This document shows positions 42,874-52,890 of a stretch of DNA of 64,000 nucleotides, in pieces. The stretch is taken from assembly GCF_017676365.1 (NCBI RefSeq), contig NZ_JADKMA010000004.1:31516-95515 (forward strand), read 5' to 3'. The notes under the pieces are model-generated. The model saw only the letters and a list, made by a program, of their open reading frames with translations, ran no database searches and was not told where the DNA came from. This DNA comes from Streptomyces oryzae (GTDB lineage Bacteria; Actinomycetota; Actinomycetes; Streptomycetales; Streptomycetaceae). A program made the position numbers and the translations under genes. Positions within the stretch are counted from its first letter, which is position 1. Every line of letters begins with the position of its first letter.

Positions 42874-44418
42874 TCAGTTCTCCTCTTCGATCCAGCCCAT
42901 GGTCCGCTCCACGGCCTTGAGCCAGTTCCGGTATTCCCGCTCACGCGTGTCCGCGTCCATGCGGGGGGTCCATTCAGCGGCGCGCTTCCAGTTGGCCCGC
43001 AGCTCGTCGGTGTCCGACCAGAAACCGACGGCCAGACCGGCCGCGTACGCCGCACCGAGACAGGTGGTCTCGGCAACCATCGGACGGACGACGGGCGCGT
43101 CCAGTACGTCGGAGATGGTCTGCATCAGCAGGTTGTTGGCGGTCATACCGCCGTCCACCTTCAGCGCTGCCAGCTCGACGTCCGAGTCCTTCTGCATCGC
43201 GTCGACGATCTCGCGGGTCTGCCAGGCGGTCGCCTCCAGCACCGCGCGGGCCAGGTGCGCCTTGGTGACGTAGCGGGTCAGGCCGGCTATGACGCCGCGC
43301 GCGTCCGAGCGCCAGTACGGGGCGAACAGGCCGGAGAACGCCGGGACGAAGTAGGCGCCGCCGTTGTCCTCGACGGAGCTGGCCAGCGTCTCGATCTCCG
43401 CCGCGCTGTTGATCAGCCCCATCTGGTCCCGCATCCACTGCACCAGCGAGCCGGTGACCGCGATGGAGCCCTCCAGCGCGAAGACCGGCTGCTGGTCACC
43501 GATGCGGTAGCCGACGGTGGTGAGCAGCCCGTTGTAGGAGTTGACCGGCTCGTGGCCGGTGTTCATCAGCAGGAAGGTGCCGGTGCCGTACGTCGACTTG
43601 GCCTCGCCCTGCGCGAAGCAGGTCTGGCCGAACAGCGCCGCCTGCTGGTCGCCCAGCGCGGAGGCGACGGGCAGCCCCGCCAGCTCACCGGTGGCCTCGC
43701 CGTACACCTCGGACGAGGACCGGATCTCGGGCAGCACCTCCATGGGGACGCCGATGGAGGCGCAGATCTTCTCGTCCCACGCCATGGTGTGCAGGTTCAT
43801 CAGCAGCGTGCGGGAGGCGTTGGTGACGTCGGTGACGTGCTTGCCCCCGTTGGGCCCGCCGGTCAGGTTCCAGATGACCCAGGAGTCCATGGTGCCGAAG
43901 AGGATCTCGCCCCGCTCGGCGCGCTCCCGCAGCCCCTCGACGTTGTCGAGCAGCCAGCGGATCTTCGGGCCCGCGAAGTAGGACGCCAGCGGCAGGCCGG
44001 TCTCGCGGCGGAACCGGTCCTGGCCGACGTTGCGGCCCAGCTCCTTGCAGAGAGTGTCGGTGCGGGTGTCCTGCCAGACGATGGCGTTGTGCACCGGCCT
44101 GCCGGTCGCCTTCTCCCACAGGACGGTGGTCTCGCGCTGGTTGGTGATGCCCAGAGCCAGCACATCGCTCTTGGTGACTCCGGCCTTCTCCAGCGCGCCG
44201 GTGACCACCTGCTGGACGTTGGTCCAGATCTCGGCGGCGTCGTGCTCGACCCAGCCCGGCTTCGGCAGGATCTGCTCGTGCTCCTTCTGGTCGACCGCGA
44301 CGATCCGGCCGTCCTTGTCGAAGACGATGCAGCGGCTGGAGGTGGTGCCCTGGTCGATCGCGGCTATGAAGGGGCCGCCGCCGTGCGCGGAGGCGTGGGT
44401 GCTGTGGGTGTCGCTCAT
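42874..44418 (-). CDS. glpK: Glycerol kinase GlpK
   Basis: 514 residues from ATG 44418. FGGY-kinase landmarks: [16 protein letters not shown] (ATP), [25 protein letters not shown] (substrate) and the C-terminal [14 protein letters not shown] (adenosine). It phosphorylates glycerol to glycerol 3-phosphate in the cytosol, trapping what GlpF admits. It lies 52 bp after glpF and 5 bp before glpD. Confidence 0.95.
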   Translation of the reverse strand: MSDTHSTHASAHGGGPFIAAIDQGTTSSRCIVFDKDGRIVAVDQKEHEQILPKPGWVEHDAAEIWTNVQQVVTGALEKAGVTKSDVLALGITNQRETTVLWEKATGRPVHNAIVWQDTRTDTLCKELGRNVGQDRFRRETGLPLASYFAGPKIRWLLDNVEGLRERAERGEILFGTMDSWVIWNLTGGPNGGKHVTDVTNASRTLLMNLHTMAWDEKICASIGVPMEVLPEIRSSSEVYGEATGELAGLPVASALGDQQAALFGQTCFAQGEAKSTYGTGTFLLMNTGHEPVNSYNGLLTTVGYRIGDQQPVFALEGSIAVTGSLVQWMRDQMGLINSAAEIETLASSVEDNGGAYFVPAFSGLFAPYWRSDARGVIAGLTRYVTKAHLARAVLEATAWQTREIVDAMQKDSDVELAALKVDGGMTANNLLMQTISDVLDAPVVRPMVAETTCLGAAYAAGLAVGFWSDTDELRANWKRAAEWTPRMDADTREREYRNWLKAVERTMGWIEEEN

Positions 44419-44470
44419 GGTCTCTTGGCTCCGATACGTCGTTGGTTCGGTCGGCGGGCGGGGGTGTCGC

Positions 44471-45244
44471 TCATCCCCATGCGAGGTTGTAGACCCCGGC
44501 GGCGATGGCGGATCCGAGCAGCGGACCCACCACGGGCACCCAGGCGTAGCTCCAGTCGCTGCCGCCCTTGTTGGGCAGCGGCAGCACCGCGTGGACGATG
44601 CGGGGACCGAGGTCACGCACCGGGTTGATGGCGTACCCGGTGGGTCCACCGAGCGACAGACCGATACCGACGACGACCAGCGCTGTGATCAAGGCGCCCA
44701 GCTTGCCGAGGCCGACGGTGCCGTCGACGTCCTTGACCAGGCCCTGGGTGAGGATCGCGATGATCAGTACGAAGGTCGCGATGACCTCGGTGAGGAGGTT
44801 CAGCCAGGGCTTGCGCACCTCGGGAGAGGTGAAGAAGACACCGTGCGCAGGACCCGGGTTCGCGTCCTTCATCTCGACGGCGTCCGGCTCCCGGAGCGTG
44901 ACCTGGAACTGGGCGTAGTAGACGAGCCAGACCAGTACCGCGCCGAGCATGGCGCCGAGCAGCTCGCTGCCCAGGTAGACCGGAACGTCGCTCCAGGGGG
45001 TGGCGCCCTTGCCCTCCTTCAGGGCGAGGGCGATGGTGACGGCCGGATTGAGGTGGGCGCCCGAGGACTGGGCGATGTACGCGCCGGTGAGGACCGCGAA
45101 GCCCCAGCCGAAGGCGATGGCGACCCAGCCGGCTGCGAATGCCTTGGAACGTTTGAGACTGACTGCGGCGCAGACGCCGCCACCGAGGAGCACCAGCACC
45201 ATCGTGCCGAGGACCTCGCTTGCGAAGATGTCGGAGCTGGACAC
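44471..45244 (-). CDS. glpF: Glycerol facilitator GlpF
   Basis: 257 residues from GTG 45244 with AAAGGAGT upstream. Six membrane helices and two half-helices of the MIP family are seen: the first has HLNPAV, the second [13 protein letters not shown]. The aspartate after the second motif (NPxRD) marks the glycerol-conducting branch. The second box is NPV rather than the usual NPA. First gene of glpFKD; a gylR-type operator lies 64 bp upstream. Confidence 0.93.
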   Translation of the reverse strand: MSSSDIFASEVLGTMVLVLLGGGVCAAVSLKRSKAFAAGWVAIAFGWGFAVLTGAYIAQSSGAHLNPAVTIALALKEGKGATPWSDVPVYLGSELLGAMLGAVLVWLVYYAQFQVTLREPDAVEMKDANPGPAHGVFFTSPEVRKPWLNLLTEVIATFVLIIAILTQGLVKDVDGTVGLGKLGALITALVVVGIGLSLGGPTGYAINPVRDLGPRIVHAVLPLPNKGGSDWSYAWVPVVGPLLGSAIAAGVYNLAWG

Positions 45245-45307
45245 CCGCGACTCCTTTGTCCTTTTGTCCAGATGGGGATAGGCGGGCCGGTCGGGGAGCG
45301 TCCGGTG

Positions 45308-45322
45308 TTCGACAATGTCGAC
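45308..45322. promoter_or_regulatory. Candidate GylR operator upstream of glpF
   Basis: TTCGACAATGTCGAC; its core TCGACA-A-TGTCGA is a perfect inverted repeat. A closely related sequence precedes gylR itself (46321-46335). IclR-type repressors bind such palindromes. Confidence 0.6.
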
Positions 45323-45504
45323 CGCCGAACGGCAACTTTTCTCCTAAGTGAGGGTCCCGTCAAGGGCCTGTGACAGATGACTCCTGCCTGTCATCCTGCG
45401 GGCACACAGCGGTGGTGGCACTTCTGCAAGGCCAGACGGTGCGACAGCTCCCACCGGGACCGCGAACCCTCCCTCAGGGGCCGGTACTGCCGGTCGCCGG
45501 CGGC

Positions 45505-46293
45505 TCAGAACCGCTGCGTTCCAGGGGCCGGGAACCGCTGGGCGCCCAGGTCGCGGGAGACCGCGCGTGCCGTGTCGCGTACGGCCGCGACCAGCCGGGG
45601 GAGCAGTTCGCCGCCTTCGCACACCCGTTCAACGGCGCCGGTGATCCCCACCGCGCCCACCGGCATCCGGCGCCGGTCGTGGATCGGTGCGGCCACCGAG
45701 GCGAGCCCGTCCCAGGTCTCCTCCACGTCCGCCGCCCAGCCGCGCGCCCGCACCGTCTCCAGCAGCGTCTCGAACTGCTCGGGTTCGGTCGCCGTGCGGT
45801 CGGTGAACGCCGGCTGCTCGCCGTCCAGGGCCTCGCTCAGCGCCACCGGGTCGTACGCGCACAGCACCTTGCCCAGCGCCGTGCTGTGCAGCGGCTGCAT
45901 GGCGCCGACCTCCAGCACCTGGCGGCTGTCGTCCGGGCGGAAGACGTGGTGCACGATGAGCACGCCCTGCTGGTGGAGCACGCCCAGATAGACGCTCTCC
46001 CCGCTGGAGCGGGCGAGATCGTCCGTCCAGACAAGTGCCCGGGACCGCAGCTCGTGGACGTCGAGATAGCTGTTGCCCAGGCGCAGCAGCTCGGCGCCCA
46101 GCTGATAGCGGCCGGTGACCGGCTCCTGCTCGACGAAGCCCTCCTGCTGCAGGGTGCGCAGCAGCCCGTGCGCCGTACCCTTGGCGAGGTCGAGCGCCGA
46201 GGCGATCTCGGAGAGCCCGAGCCGCCGTTCACCGCCCGCCAACAGCCGTAGTACGGCCGCCGCACGCTCCAGCGACTGGATGGTCCGGGCCAT
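45505..46293 (-). CDS. gylR: IclR-family glycerol operon repressor GylR
   Basis: 262 residues from ATG 46293 with AGGGAGG upstream. The N-terminal winged HTH is LGLSEIASALDLAKGTAHGLL and the C-terminal IclR effector domain includes SGESVYLGVLHQQGVLIVHHV and LHSTALGKVL. In Streptomyces GylR represses the glycerol operon and itself until glycerol 3-phosphate accumulates. Gene order gylR-glpF-glpK-glpD, all leftward, is the same as gylRCAB. Confidence 0.92.
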   Translation of the reverse strand: MARTIQSLERAAAVLRLLAGGERRLGLSEIASALDLAKGTAHGLLRTLQQEGFVEQEPVTGRYQLGAELLRLGNSYLDVHELRSRALVWTDDLARSSGESVYLGVLHQQGVLIVHHVFRPDDSRQVLEVGAMQPLHSTALGKVLCAYDPVALSEALDGEQPAFTDRTATEPEQFETLLETVRARGWAADVEETWDGLASVAAPIHDRRRMPVGAVGITGAVERVCEGGELLPRLVAAVRDTARAVSRDLGAQRFPAPGTQRF

Positions 46294-46320
46294 CGGTCCT
46301 CCCTGACCTGCTGCCTCCGA

Positions 46321-46335
46321 TTCGACAATGCCGAA
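46321..46335. promoter_or_regulatory. Candidate GylR operator upstream of gylR
   Basis: TTCGACAATGCCGAA is an inverted repeat with 6 of 7 arm positions matched, sharing TTCGACAATG with the glpF site, and lies 28 bp before the gylR start. Confidence 0.6.
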
Positions 46336-46511
46336 CGCTATCGCTTGATGTCGACGCGGCGGTAGTCGGGATCGAGTCGGGATCGAGTTCCGGAGTGTCC
46401 GATGGTCGGAATGTCGACCGGCATTCTTGCGTCCGCCCGCTACGCTGACCGGGTGCGCTGCCGCACTGGCGCGCAAAGCCGACAGCCGTCGCATCCCAGG
46501 GAGCTTCTTCC

Positions 46512-49500
46512 ATGGCCTCGTCGCCGAGCAGCACGACCGCATCCTCGTCCCCCACCCGGGCCGAAGCGCTTCGCGAAGCGCTGGCCTCCCGTGTCGTCGT
46601 CGCCGACGGCGCGATGGGGACGATGATCCAGGCGCAGGACCCGACGCTGGAGGATTTTGAGCAGCTGGAGGGCTGCAACGAGATCCTGAACGTGACCCGC
46701 CCCGACATCATCCGCGCGGTCCACCAGGAGTACTTCGCCGCTGGCGTGGACTGCGTGGAGACCAACACCTTCGGCGCCAACCACGCGGCGCTGGGGGAGT
46801 ACGAGATCACCGACCGCATCTTCGAGCTCTCCGAGAAGGGCGTACGCATCGCCCGCGACGTCGCCGAGGAGTTCGAGTCGGGGGATGGCCGGATGCGCTG
46901 GGTGCTGGGCTCCATGGGCCCTGGCACCAAGCTGCCGACCCTCGGCCACGCCCCGTACACCACGCTGCGGGACGCCTATCAGCAGAACGCCGAAGGGATG
47001 ATCGCAGGCGGCGCCGACGCGCTGCTGGTGGAGACCACCCAGGACCTGCTGCAGACCAAGGCGGCCGTCATCGGCGCCCGCCGCGCGATGCAGGCGGCGG
47101 GCGCCGACCTGCCGCTGCTGTGCTCGGTCACCGTCGAGACGACCGGCACCATGCTGCTCGGCTCCGAGATCGGCGCCGCGCTCGCGGCACTGGAGCCGCT
47201 GGGCATCGACATGATCGGGCTGAACTGCGCCACCGGCCCCGCCGAGATGAGCGAGCACCTGCGCTATCTGGCCCAGCACTCGCGCGTCCCGCTCTCCTGC
47301 ATGCCGAACGCCGGCCTGCCGGTGCTGGGCAAGGACGGCGCCAGCTACCCGCTCACCCCGCAGGAGCTGGCGGACGCGCACGACACCTTCATCCGCGACT
47401 ACGGCCTCTCCCTGGTGGGCGGCTGCTGCGGTACGACGCCCGAGCACCTGCGGCAGCTGGTGGAGCGGGTACGCGGCCGTGAGCCCGCGCCGCGCGAACC
47501 GCAGCCGGAGCCGGCGGCGGCCTCCCTCTACCAGGCGGTGCCCTTCCGCCAGGACACCTCGTACCTGGCCATCGGGGAGCGGACCAACGCCAACGGGTCG
47601 AAGAAGTTCCGCGAGGCGATGCTGGAGCAGCGTTGGGAGGACTGCGTCGAGCTGGCCCGCGAGCAGATCCGCGAGGGCGCCCACATGCTCGACCTGTGCG
47701 TCGACTATGTCGGCCGGGACGGCGTCGCGGACATGACGGAGCTGGCCGGGCGGCTGGCAACGGCCTCCACGCTGCCGATCGTGCTGGACTCCACCGAGAT
47801 CGCCGTCATCCAGGCCGGTCTTGAGAAGCTGGGCGGCCGTGCCGTCATCAACTCCGTCAACTACGAGGACGGCGCCGGCCCCGACTCCCGCTTCGCGAAG
47901 GTCACCAAGCTGGCGGCCGAGCACGGTGCGGCGCTCATCGCGCTGACCATCGACGAGGAGGGCCAGGCCCGCACCGCCGAGCACAAGGTCGCCATCGCCG
48001 AACGCCTCATCGAGGACCTGACCGGCAACTACGGCATCCATGAGTCGGACATCCTCATCGACGTCCTCACCTTCACCATCTGCACGGGCCAGGAGGAGTC
48101 CCGCAAGGACGGCGTCAACACCATCGAGGCCATCCGGCAGCTGAAGCGCAAGCACCCCGACGTACAGACCGTGCTGGGCCTGTCGAACATCTCCTTCGGC
48201 CTGAACCCGGCGGCCCGGATCGTGCTCAACTCCGTCTTCCTGGACGAGTGCGTCAAGGCGGGCCTGGACGCCGCGATCGTGCACGCCAGCAAGATCCTGC
48301 CGATCTCCCGGTTCGACGACGAGCAGGTCACAGCGGCCCGCGATCTGATCTACGACCGGCGCGGCGAGGGCTACGACCCGCTGCAGAAGCTGATGGAGCT
48401 GTTCGAGGGCGCCACCGCCAAGTCGATGAAGGCCGGCAAGGCCGAGGAACTGGCGGCCCTCCCGCTGGAGGAGCGCCTCCAGCGCCGCATCATCGACGGC
48501 GAGCGCAACGGCCTGGAGGCCGACCTGGACGAGGCGCTGGAGGAACGGCCCGCGCTCGACATCGTCAACGACACGCTGCTGGCGGGCATGAAGGTGGTCG
48601 GCGAGCTGTTCGGCTCCGGCCAGATGCAGCTGCCGTTCGTGCTCCAGTCGGCCGAGGTGATGAAGGCCGCGGTCGCCCACCTCGAACCGCACATGGAGAA
48701 GAACGAGGACGCCGAGGGCAAGGGCACGATCGTGCTGGCCACGGTGCGCGGCGACGTGCACGACATCGGCAAGAACCTGGTCGACATCATCCTGTCCAAC
48801 AACGGCTACCAGGTGGTCAACCTCGGCATCAAACAGCCGGTGAGCGCCATCCTGGAGGCCGCTGCCGAGCACCGCGCGGACGTGATCGGCATGTCCGGGC
48901 TGCTGGTGAAGTCCACGGTGATCATGAAGGAGAACCTGGAGGAGCTCAACCAGCGCAAGATGGCCGCCGACTTCCCCGTCATCCTCGGCGGCGCCGCGCT
49001 CACCCGTGCCTATGTCGAACAGGACCTGCACGAGATCTACGAGGGCGAGGTCCGCTACGCCAAGGACGCCTTCGAGGGGCTGAGCCTCATGGACGCTCTG
49101 ATGGACGTCAAGCGCGGCGTCCCCGGCGCCAAGCTGCCCGAGCTCAAGCAGCGCCGGGTGCCCAAGCGGGACCTGGACATCCCCGAGCCGGAGGTCAACG
49201 ACGGCTCGGTCCGCTCCGATGTGGCTGTCGACAACCCCGTTCCGGAACCGCCCTTCTGGGGGACCCGCGTCGTCAAGGGGCTCCAGCAGCAGGACTACGC
49301 CTCCTGGCTCGACGAAGGCGCCCTGTTCAAGGGCCAGTGGGGGCTCAAGGAGTCCCGCAAGGGCGGCGGCCCCTCCTACGAGGAGCTGGTGGAGACCGAG
49401 GGCCGGCCGCGGCTGCGCGGCTGGCTGGAGCGGCTGCAGACGGAGAATCTGCTGGAGGCGTCCGCCGTCTACGGCTACTTCCCCTGCTACTCCAAGGGCG

Positions 49501-50033
49501 ACGACCTGATCCTGCTGGACGAACAGGGCAACGAGCGCACCCGCTTCACCTTCCCGCGCCAGCGCCGCGGCCGCCGGCTGTGCCTGGCCGATTTCTTCCG
49601 TCCGGAGGACTCGGGCGAGACGGACGTGGTCGGCCTCCAGGTGGTCACCGTCGGCTCGAAGATCGGCGAGAAGACCGCCGAACTGTTCGCGGGCGACGCC
49701 TACCGCGACTACCTGGAGCTGCACGGCCTCTCCGTACAGCTCGCCGAGGCGCTGGCCGAGTACTGGCACGCCCGGGTCCGCAGCGAACTGGGCTTCGCCG
49801 GTGAGGACCCCGACCAGATGCAGGGCATGTTCGACCTGAAGTACCGGGGGGCGCGCTTCTCCCTGGGCTACGGCGCCTGCCCCAACCTGGAGGACCGCGC
49901 CAAGATCGCCGAGCTGCTGCGGCCCGAGCGGATCGGCGTCCAGCTGTCCGAGGAGTTCCAGCTGCATCCCGAACAGTCGACCGACGCCATCGTGCTGCAC
50001 CACCCCGAGGCCAAGTATTTCAACGCCCGATGA
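46512..50033 (+). CDS. metH: Cobalamin-dependent methionine synthase MetH
   Basis: 1,173 residues covering all four modules. The homocysteine domain has zinc cysteines in GLNCATGPAEM and GGCCGTTPE (about 237 and 308-309). The methyltetrahydrofolate domain contains GERTNANGSKKF (from about 357). The B12 cap and binding domain has DVHDIGKN near 750 (His ligand to cobalt). The reactivation domain is C-terminal, with SAM-binding GYGACPNLEDR. It transfers methyl from 5-methyl-THF to homocysteine. Monocistronic. I looked for, and did not find, a cobalamin riboswitch in its 218-bp upstream region. Confidence 0.96.
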   Translation: MASSPSSTTASSSPTRAEALREALASRVVVADGAMGTMIQAQDPTLEDFEQLEGCNEILNVTRPDIIRAVHQEYFAAGVDCVETNTFGANHAALGEYEITDRIFELSEKGVRIARDVAEEFESGDGRMRWVLGSMGPGTKLPTLGHAPYTTLRDAYQQNAEGMIAGGADALLVETTQDLLQTKAAVIGARRAMQAAGADLPLLCSVTVETTGTMLLGSEIGAALAALEPLGIDMIGLNCATGPAEMSEHLRYLAQHSRVPLSCMPNAGLPVLGKDGASYPLTPQELADAHDTFIRDYGLSLVGGCCGTTPEHLRQLVERVRGREPAPREPQPEPAAASLYQAVPFRQDTSYLAIGERTNANGSKKFREAMLEQRWEDCVELAREQIREGAHMLDLCVDYVGRDGVADMTELAGRLATASTLPIVLDSTEIAVIQAGLEKLGGRAVINSVNYEDGAGPDSRFAKVTKLAAEHGAALIALTIDEEGQARTAEHKVAIAERLIEDLTGNYGIHESDILIDVLTFTICTGQEESRKDGVNTIEAIRQLKRKHPDVQTVLGLSNISFGLNPAARIVLNSVFLDECVKAGLDAAIVHASKILPISRFDDEQVTAARDLIYDRRGEGYDPLQKLMELFEGATAKSMKAGKAEELAALPLEERLQRRIIDGERNGLEADLDEALEERPALDIVNDTLLAGMKVVGELFGSGQMQLPFVLQSAEVMKAAVAHLEPHMEKNEDAEGKGTIVLATVRGDVHDIGKNLVDIILSNNGYQVVNLGIKQPVSAILEAAAEHRADVIGMSGLLVKSTVIMKENLEELNQRKMAADFPVILGGAALTRAYVEQDLHEIYEGEVRYAKDAFEGLSLMDALMDVKRGVPGAKLPELKQRRVPKRDLDIPEPEVNDGSVRSDVAVDNPVPEPPFWGTRVVKGLQQQDYASWLDEGALFKGQWGLKESRKGGGPSYEELVETEGRPRLRGWLERLQTENLLEASAVYGYFPCYSKGDDLILLDEQGNERTRFTFPRQRRGRRLCLADFFRPEDSGETDVVGLQVVTVGSKIGEKTAELFAGDAYRDYLELHGLSVQLAEALAEYWHARVRSELGFAGEDPDQMQGMFDLKYRGARFSLGYGACPNLEDRAKIAELLRPERIGVQLSEEFQLHPEQSTDAIVLHHPEAKYFNAR

Positions 50034-50065
50034 GGGTATACGTCATACACTGATCGGTCCGGTAC

Positions 50066-50116
50066 AGGCCGGTCGTCCCCTTCGGCGGGGTTCCGCCAGG
50101 AGGGGGCGGCCGGCCT
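50066..50116 (+). terminator. Extended stem-loop between metH and the HAD gene
   Basis: The outer stem AGGCCGG (50066-50072) pairs with CCGGCCT (50110-50116). An inner CCCC/GGGG helix and an apical GGCGG-GGTT-CCGCC hairpin (50084-50097) stack inside. It probably terminates metH; being 41 bp before the HAD start, it may also be leader structure. Confidence 0.5.
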
Positions 50117-50156
50117 TGTCGTCCCTTTGGAGTCGACTTTCAAGGAGGTGCAGCGG

Positions 50157-50858
50157 ATGGTCGGTCCATCCCCCGCCGTCACCACACTGACAGGTGAAGA
50201 GCCGGCGCTCCAGGCCGTACTGCTCGACATGGACGGCACCTTGGTCGACACCGAGGACTTCTGGTGGGACGCGGAGGTCGAGGTCTTCGCCGAGCTGGGG
50301 CACGAGCTGCGCGACGAGTGGCGCACGGTGGTGGTCGGCGGGCCGATGTCGCGCAGCGCCGGCTTTCTGATCGAGGCCACGGCAGCCGATATCGGCCTGG
50401 AAGAGCTCAGCGTGCTGCTGAACGCCAAGTTCACCGAGCGGCTGGAGCGCGGCGTCCCGTTGATGCCCGGCGCCCGCCGCCTGCTGGCGGAGCTTGCGGC
50501 CCACCGGATCCCCACGGCGCTCGTCTCGGCCTCGCACCGCACCGTTGTCGACCGGATGCTCACCTGGATCGGCCCGGAGAACTTCGCCTTCACGGTCGCC
50601 GGCGACGAGCTGGCCCGTACCAAGCCGCACCCCGATCCGTATCTGACCGCCGCACGCCGACTGGGCGCCGACCCGGCGCGCTGCGCCGTGCTGGAGGACA
50701 CCGCCACCGGCGTGGCCGCGGCTGAGGCCGCCGGCTGCCATGTCGTGGCCGTGCCCTCCATCGCGCCGATCAAGGCCAAGTCCGGGCGCACCATTGTGGG
50801 TTCACTCGAAGAAGTCGATCTCGAATTCCTCCGTTCACGGATCATGGTCGCGCGCTGA
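50157..50858 (+). CDS. HAD-family hydrolase (beta-phosphoglucomutase-like)
   Basis: 233 residues from ATG 50157, fixed by AAGGAGGTG upstream. HAD motifs: LLDMDGTLVDT (nucleophile Asp), ALVSASH (motif II), TKPHPDPYL (motif III Lys) and LEDTATGVAAAEAAG (motif IV). Subclass I cap domain. Members dephosphorylate sugar phosphates or act as phosphomutases; specificity cannot be read. Confidence 0.88.
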   Translation: MVGPSPAVTTLTGEEPALQAVLLDMDGTLVDTEDFWWDAEVEVFAELGHELRDEWRTVVVGGPMSRSAGFLIEATAADIGLEELSVLLNAKFTERLERGVPLMPGARRLLAELAAHRIPTALVSASHRTVVDRMLTWIGPENFAFTVAGDELARTKPHPDPYLTAARRLGADPARCAVLEDTATGVAAAEAAGCHVVAVPSIAPIKAKSGRTIVGSLEEVDLEFLRSRIMVAR

Positions 50859-51242
50859 AAGCCTGCTTCCGGGCGTCGATCTTCCATTTCGCGGGACGCG
50901 GAAAATACGCTGTGGCGGGCGCGGCGGAATGATTAACTCCGGTGTCCGGTACGCAGATTGGTCCAGTGACGTTCGTCACTCCCGACCCCCTGGGCGACAC
51001 GGGTGAGGTGTGGTGCTCCTGGGGCTGGTGGGGAAAATGTCGTTCCCTTGTGTCCGCATTGGTGGAGCGACGCGGAAATCGTTCCTGTGTCCGGATAGCG
51101 GACAGGAAGTCCGTGGTTTCTGTCCGTGAAACCGGTTCCGGGGTGCGCGAATTCGGGTGGGACCGGAGTAGACCATTAATGTCGGTGTACCGGCCATTCC
51201 ACCCCTGCAACAAACCCTGGCCGGCCGAGGAGATCGTCGACC
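50859..51242. promoter_or_regulatory. Intergenic region with two palindromes before the binding-protein gene
   Basis: 384 bp holding AGTGACG-TT-CGTCACT at 50965-50980 and TGTCCG-GATAG-CGGACA at 51088-51104, plus further TGTCCG half-sites near 51051 and 51121. Operator-like. No gene is seen. Confidence 0.55.
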
Positions 51243-52835
51243 ATGAACCGTAGAACTGCCGTGCTGCCCGTGCTCGCCGCCGGGCTGCTCACGCCGCTTC
51301 TCACCGGGTGCGGGACCGAGAAGGGCGGGAGCGCCGGCGGCGACGCGATCGTCGTCGGGACGACGGACCACTTCGCGGTCGGCAAGAACAAGCCCGCCCC
51401 GTTCGACCCGGCGGCCGCGTACGACATCGCGGCCTGGGGCGTCATGCGCAACACCTTCCAGACGCTGCTGCGCCTCCCGCGCACCGGGACCTCGCCGGTG
51501 CCGGACGCCGCCGAGTGCGCCTTCAGCGACGCGGCGGACCAGCAGTACAGCTGCACGCTGCGCGAGGGGCAGACGTTCTCCAACGGGCACGCGCTGGACG
51601 CCGAGGATGTCGCCTTCTCCCTGCGGCGCCTCAAGCGCATCAACCACAAGGGCGGCCCGGCCGTCCTCTTCAGCAACCTCGACCGCGTCGAGACCGACGG
51701 GAAGAACCAGGTCTCCTTCCACCTCAAGAAGCCCGACGCGACCTTCCCCTACAAGCTGACCACCCCGGCCGCCGCCATCGTGGACAGCCAGACCTACCCG
51801 GCCGACTCCCTCACCAAGGGAGGCGAGCTGACCGGCTCGGGCCCCTACGCGCTGGACAGCATCGACGGCAAGTCCGCCGTCCTCACCAGGAACCCCCACT
51901 ACAAGGGCCGGGTGAAGCTGCACAACAGCAAGATCGAACTGCGCTTCTTCGACAGTGCCGCAGGCATGGAGAAGGCCCTCGAGGCGGGCGACATCGATGT
52001 CATGGGCCGCACCATCTCGCCCGGCCAGGTCGGCCGGCTGGCCGAGGCCCAGGGCAACGGCATCGAGCTGGTCGAACAGCCCGGCCAGGAGATCCGCTAC
52101 CTGGCGTTCGACACCGACGACGGCACCGCGGGCAAGAAGGCCGTCCGCCGCGCCATGGCCCAGCTCATCGACCGCAAGAAGATCGTGCGGGACGCCTACG
52201 ACCGCAGCGCCGAGCCGCTCTACAGCATCGTGCCCGCCGGACTGCCCGCCCACCGCAACTCGTTCTTCAACAAATACGGCAACCCCAGCAAGGCCGCGGC
52301 CGAGCGCACCCTGCGCAGCGCGGGCATCGACAAGCCCGTCAAGCTCACCCTCACCTACACCACGGACCACTACGGCGACGCCACCGCCAAGGAGTTCGCC
52401 GTACTGAAGCAGCAGCTCAACGACAGCGGCCTGTTCGACGTACAGACCAAGGGCGTCAAGTGGGACGAGTTCCGCCCCGCGGCCACCGACGGCAAATACC
52501 AGGTCTGGGGCTACGGCTGGTACCCCGACTTCCCCGACGCGGACAATTTCGTCGCCCCCTTCTTCGCGAAGGACAACTTCCTCGGCTCGCCGTACACCAA
52601 CCACGAGATCCGCGACAAGCTGGTCCCGCAGACCCGCAGCCAGCCCCAACGCGCCGCCACCACCGGCGCCTTCGGCCGCGCCCAGAACATCGTCGCCGAG
52701 GACGTCCCGGTGCTTCCGCTGTGGCAGGGCAAGCAGTACCTGGCAGCCCGCGACGACATCACCGGCGTCGAGTGGGCCCTCAACTCCTCCTCGGTACTCC
52801 AGCTGTGGGAGCTGGGCAGGGGCCGGACGGACTGA
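51243..52835 (+). CDS. ABC transporter substrate-binding lipoprotein, family 5
   Basis: 530 residues. The signal peptide ends in lipobox LLTGC, so it is lipid-anchored outside the membrane. The body is SBP_bac_5: a DPAAAYDIAAWGVMRNTFQTLLR opening, TFSNGHALDAEDVAFSLRR, and YGWYPDFPDADNFVAPFF near the C-terminus. Such proteins bind oligopeptides or similar. No permease or ATPase gene is next to it, so it works with transporters encoded elsewhere or as a sensor. GAGGAG lies upstream. Confidence 0.9.
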   Translation: MNRRTAVLPVLAAGLLTPLLTGCGTEKGGSAGGDAIVVGTTDHFAVGKNKPAPFDPAAAYDIAAWGVMRNTFQTLLRLPRTGTSPVPDAAECAFSDAADQQYSCTLREGQTFSNGHALDAEDVAFSLRRLKRINHKGGPAVLFSNLDRVETDGKNQVSFHLKKPDATFPYKLTTPAAAIVDSQTYPADSLTKGGELTGSGPYALDSIDGKSAVLTRNPHYKGRVKLHNSKIELRFFDSAAGMEKALEAGDIDVMGRTISPGQVGRLAEAQGNGIELVEQPGQEIRYLAFDTDDGTAGKKAVRRAMAQLIDRKKIVRDAYDRSAEPLYSIVPAGLPAHRNSFFNKYGNPSKAAAERTLRSAGIDKPVKLTLTYTTDHYGDATAKEFAVLKQQLNDSGLFDVQTKGVKWDEFRPAATDGKYQVWGYGWYPDFPDADNFVAPFFAKDNFLGSPYTNHEIRDKLVPQTRSQPQRAATTGAFGRAQNIVAEDVPVLPLWQGKQYLAARDDITGVEWALNSSSVLQLWELGRGRTD

Positions 52836-52890
52836 CGCGTCCGAGGAAGGCTGGGGGGCCAAGCCCCCCAGCAAACTTCCCGTCGCCGGC

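Noticed and set aside
46294..46511. Cobalamin riboswitch upstream of metH
   Set aside because: The 218-bp region has no recognisable B12-box and is too short for a full element together with the gylR promoter.
46440..50003. Leftward 1,187-codon open frame opposite metH
   Set aside because: It mirrors metH codon structure (third-position GC) and encodes Val/Leu/His-rich sequence with no domain; metH itself is unmistakable.
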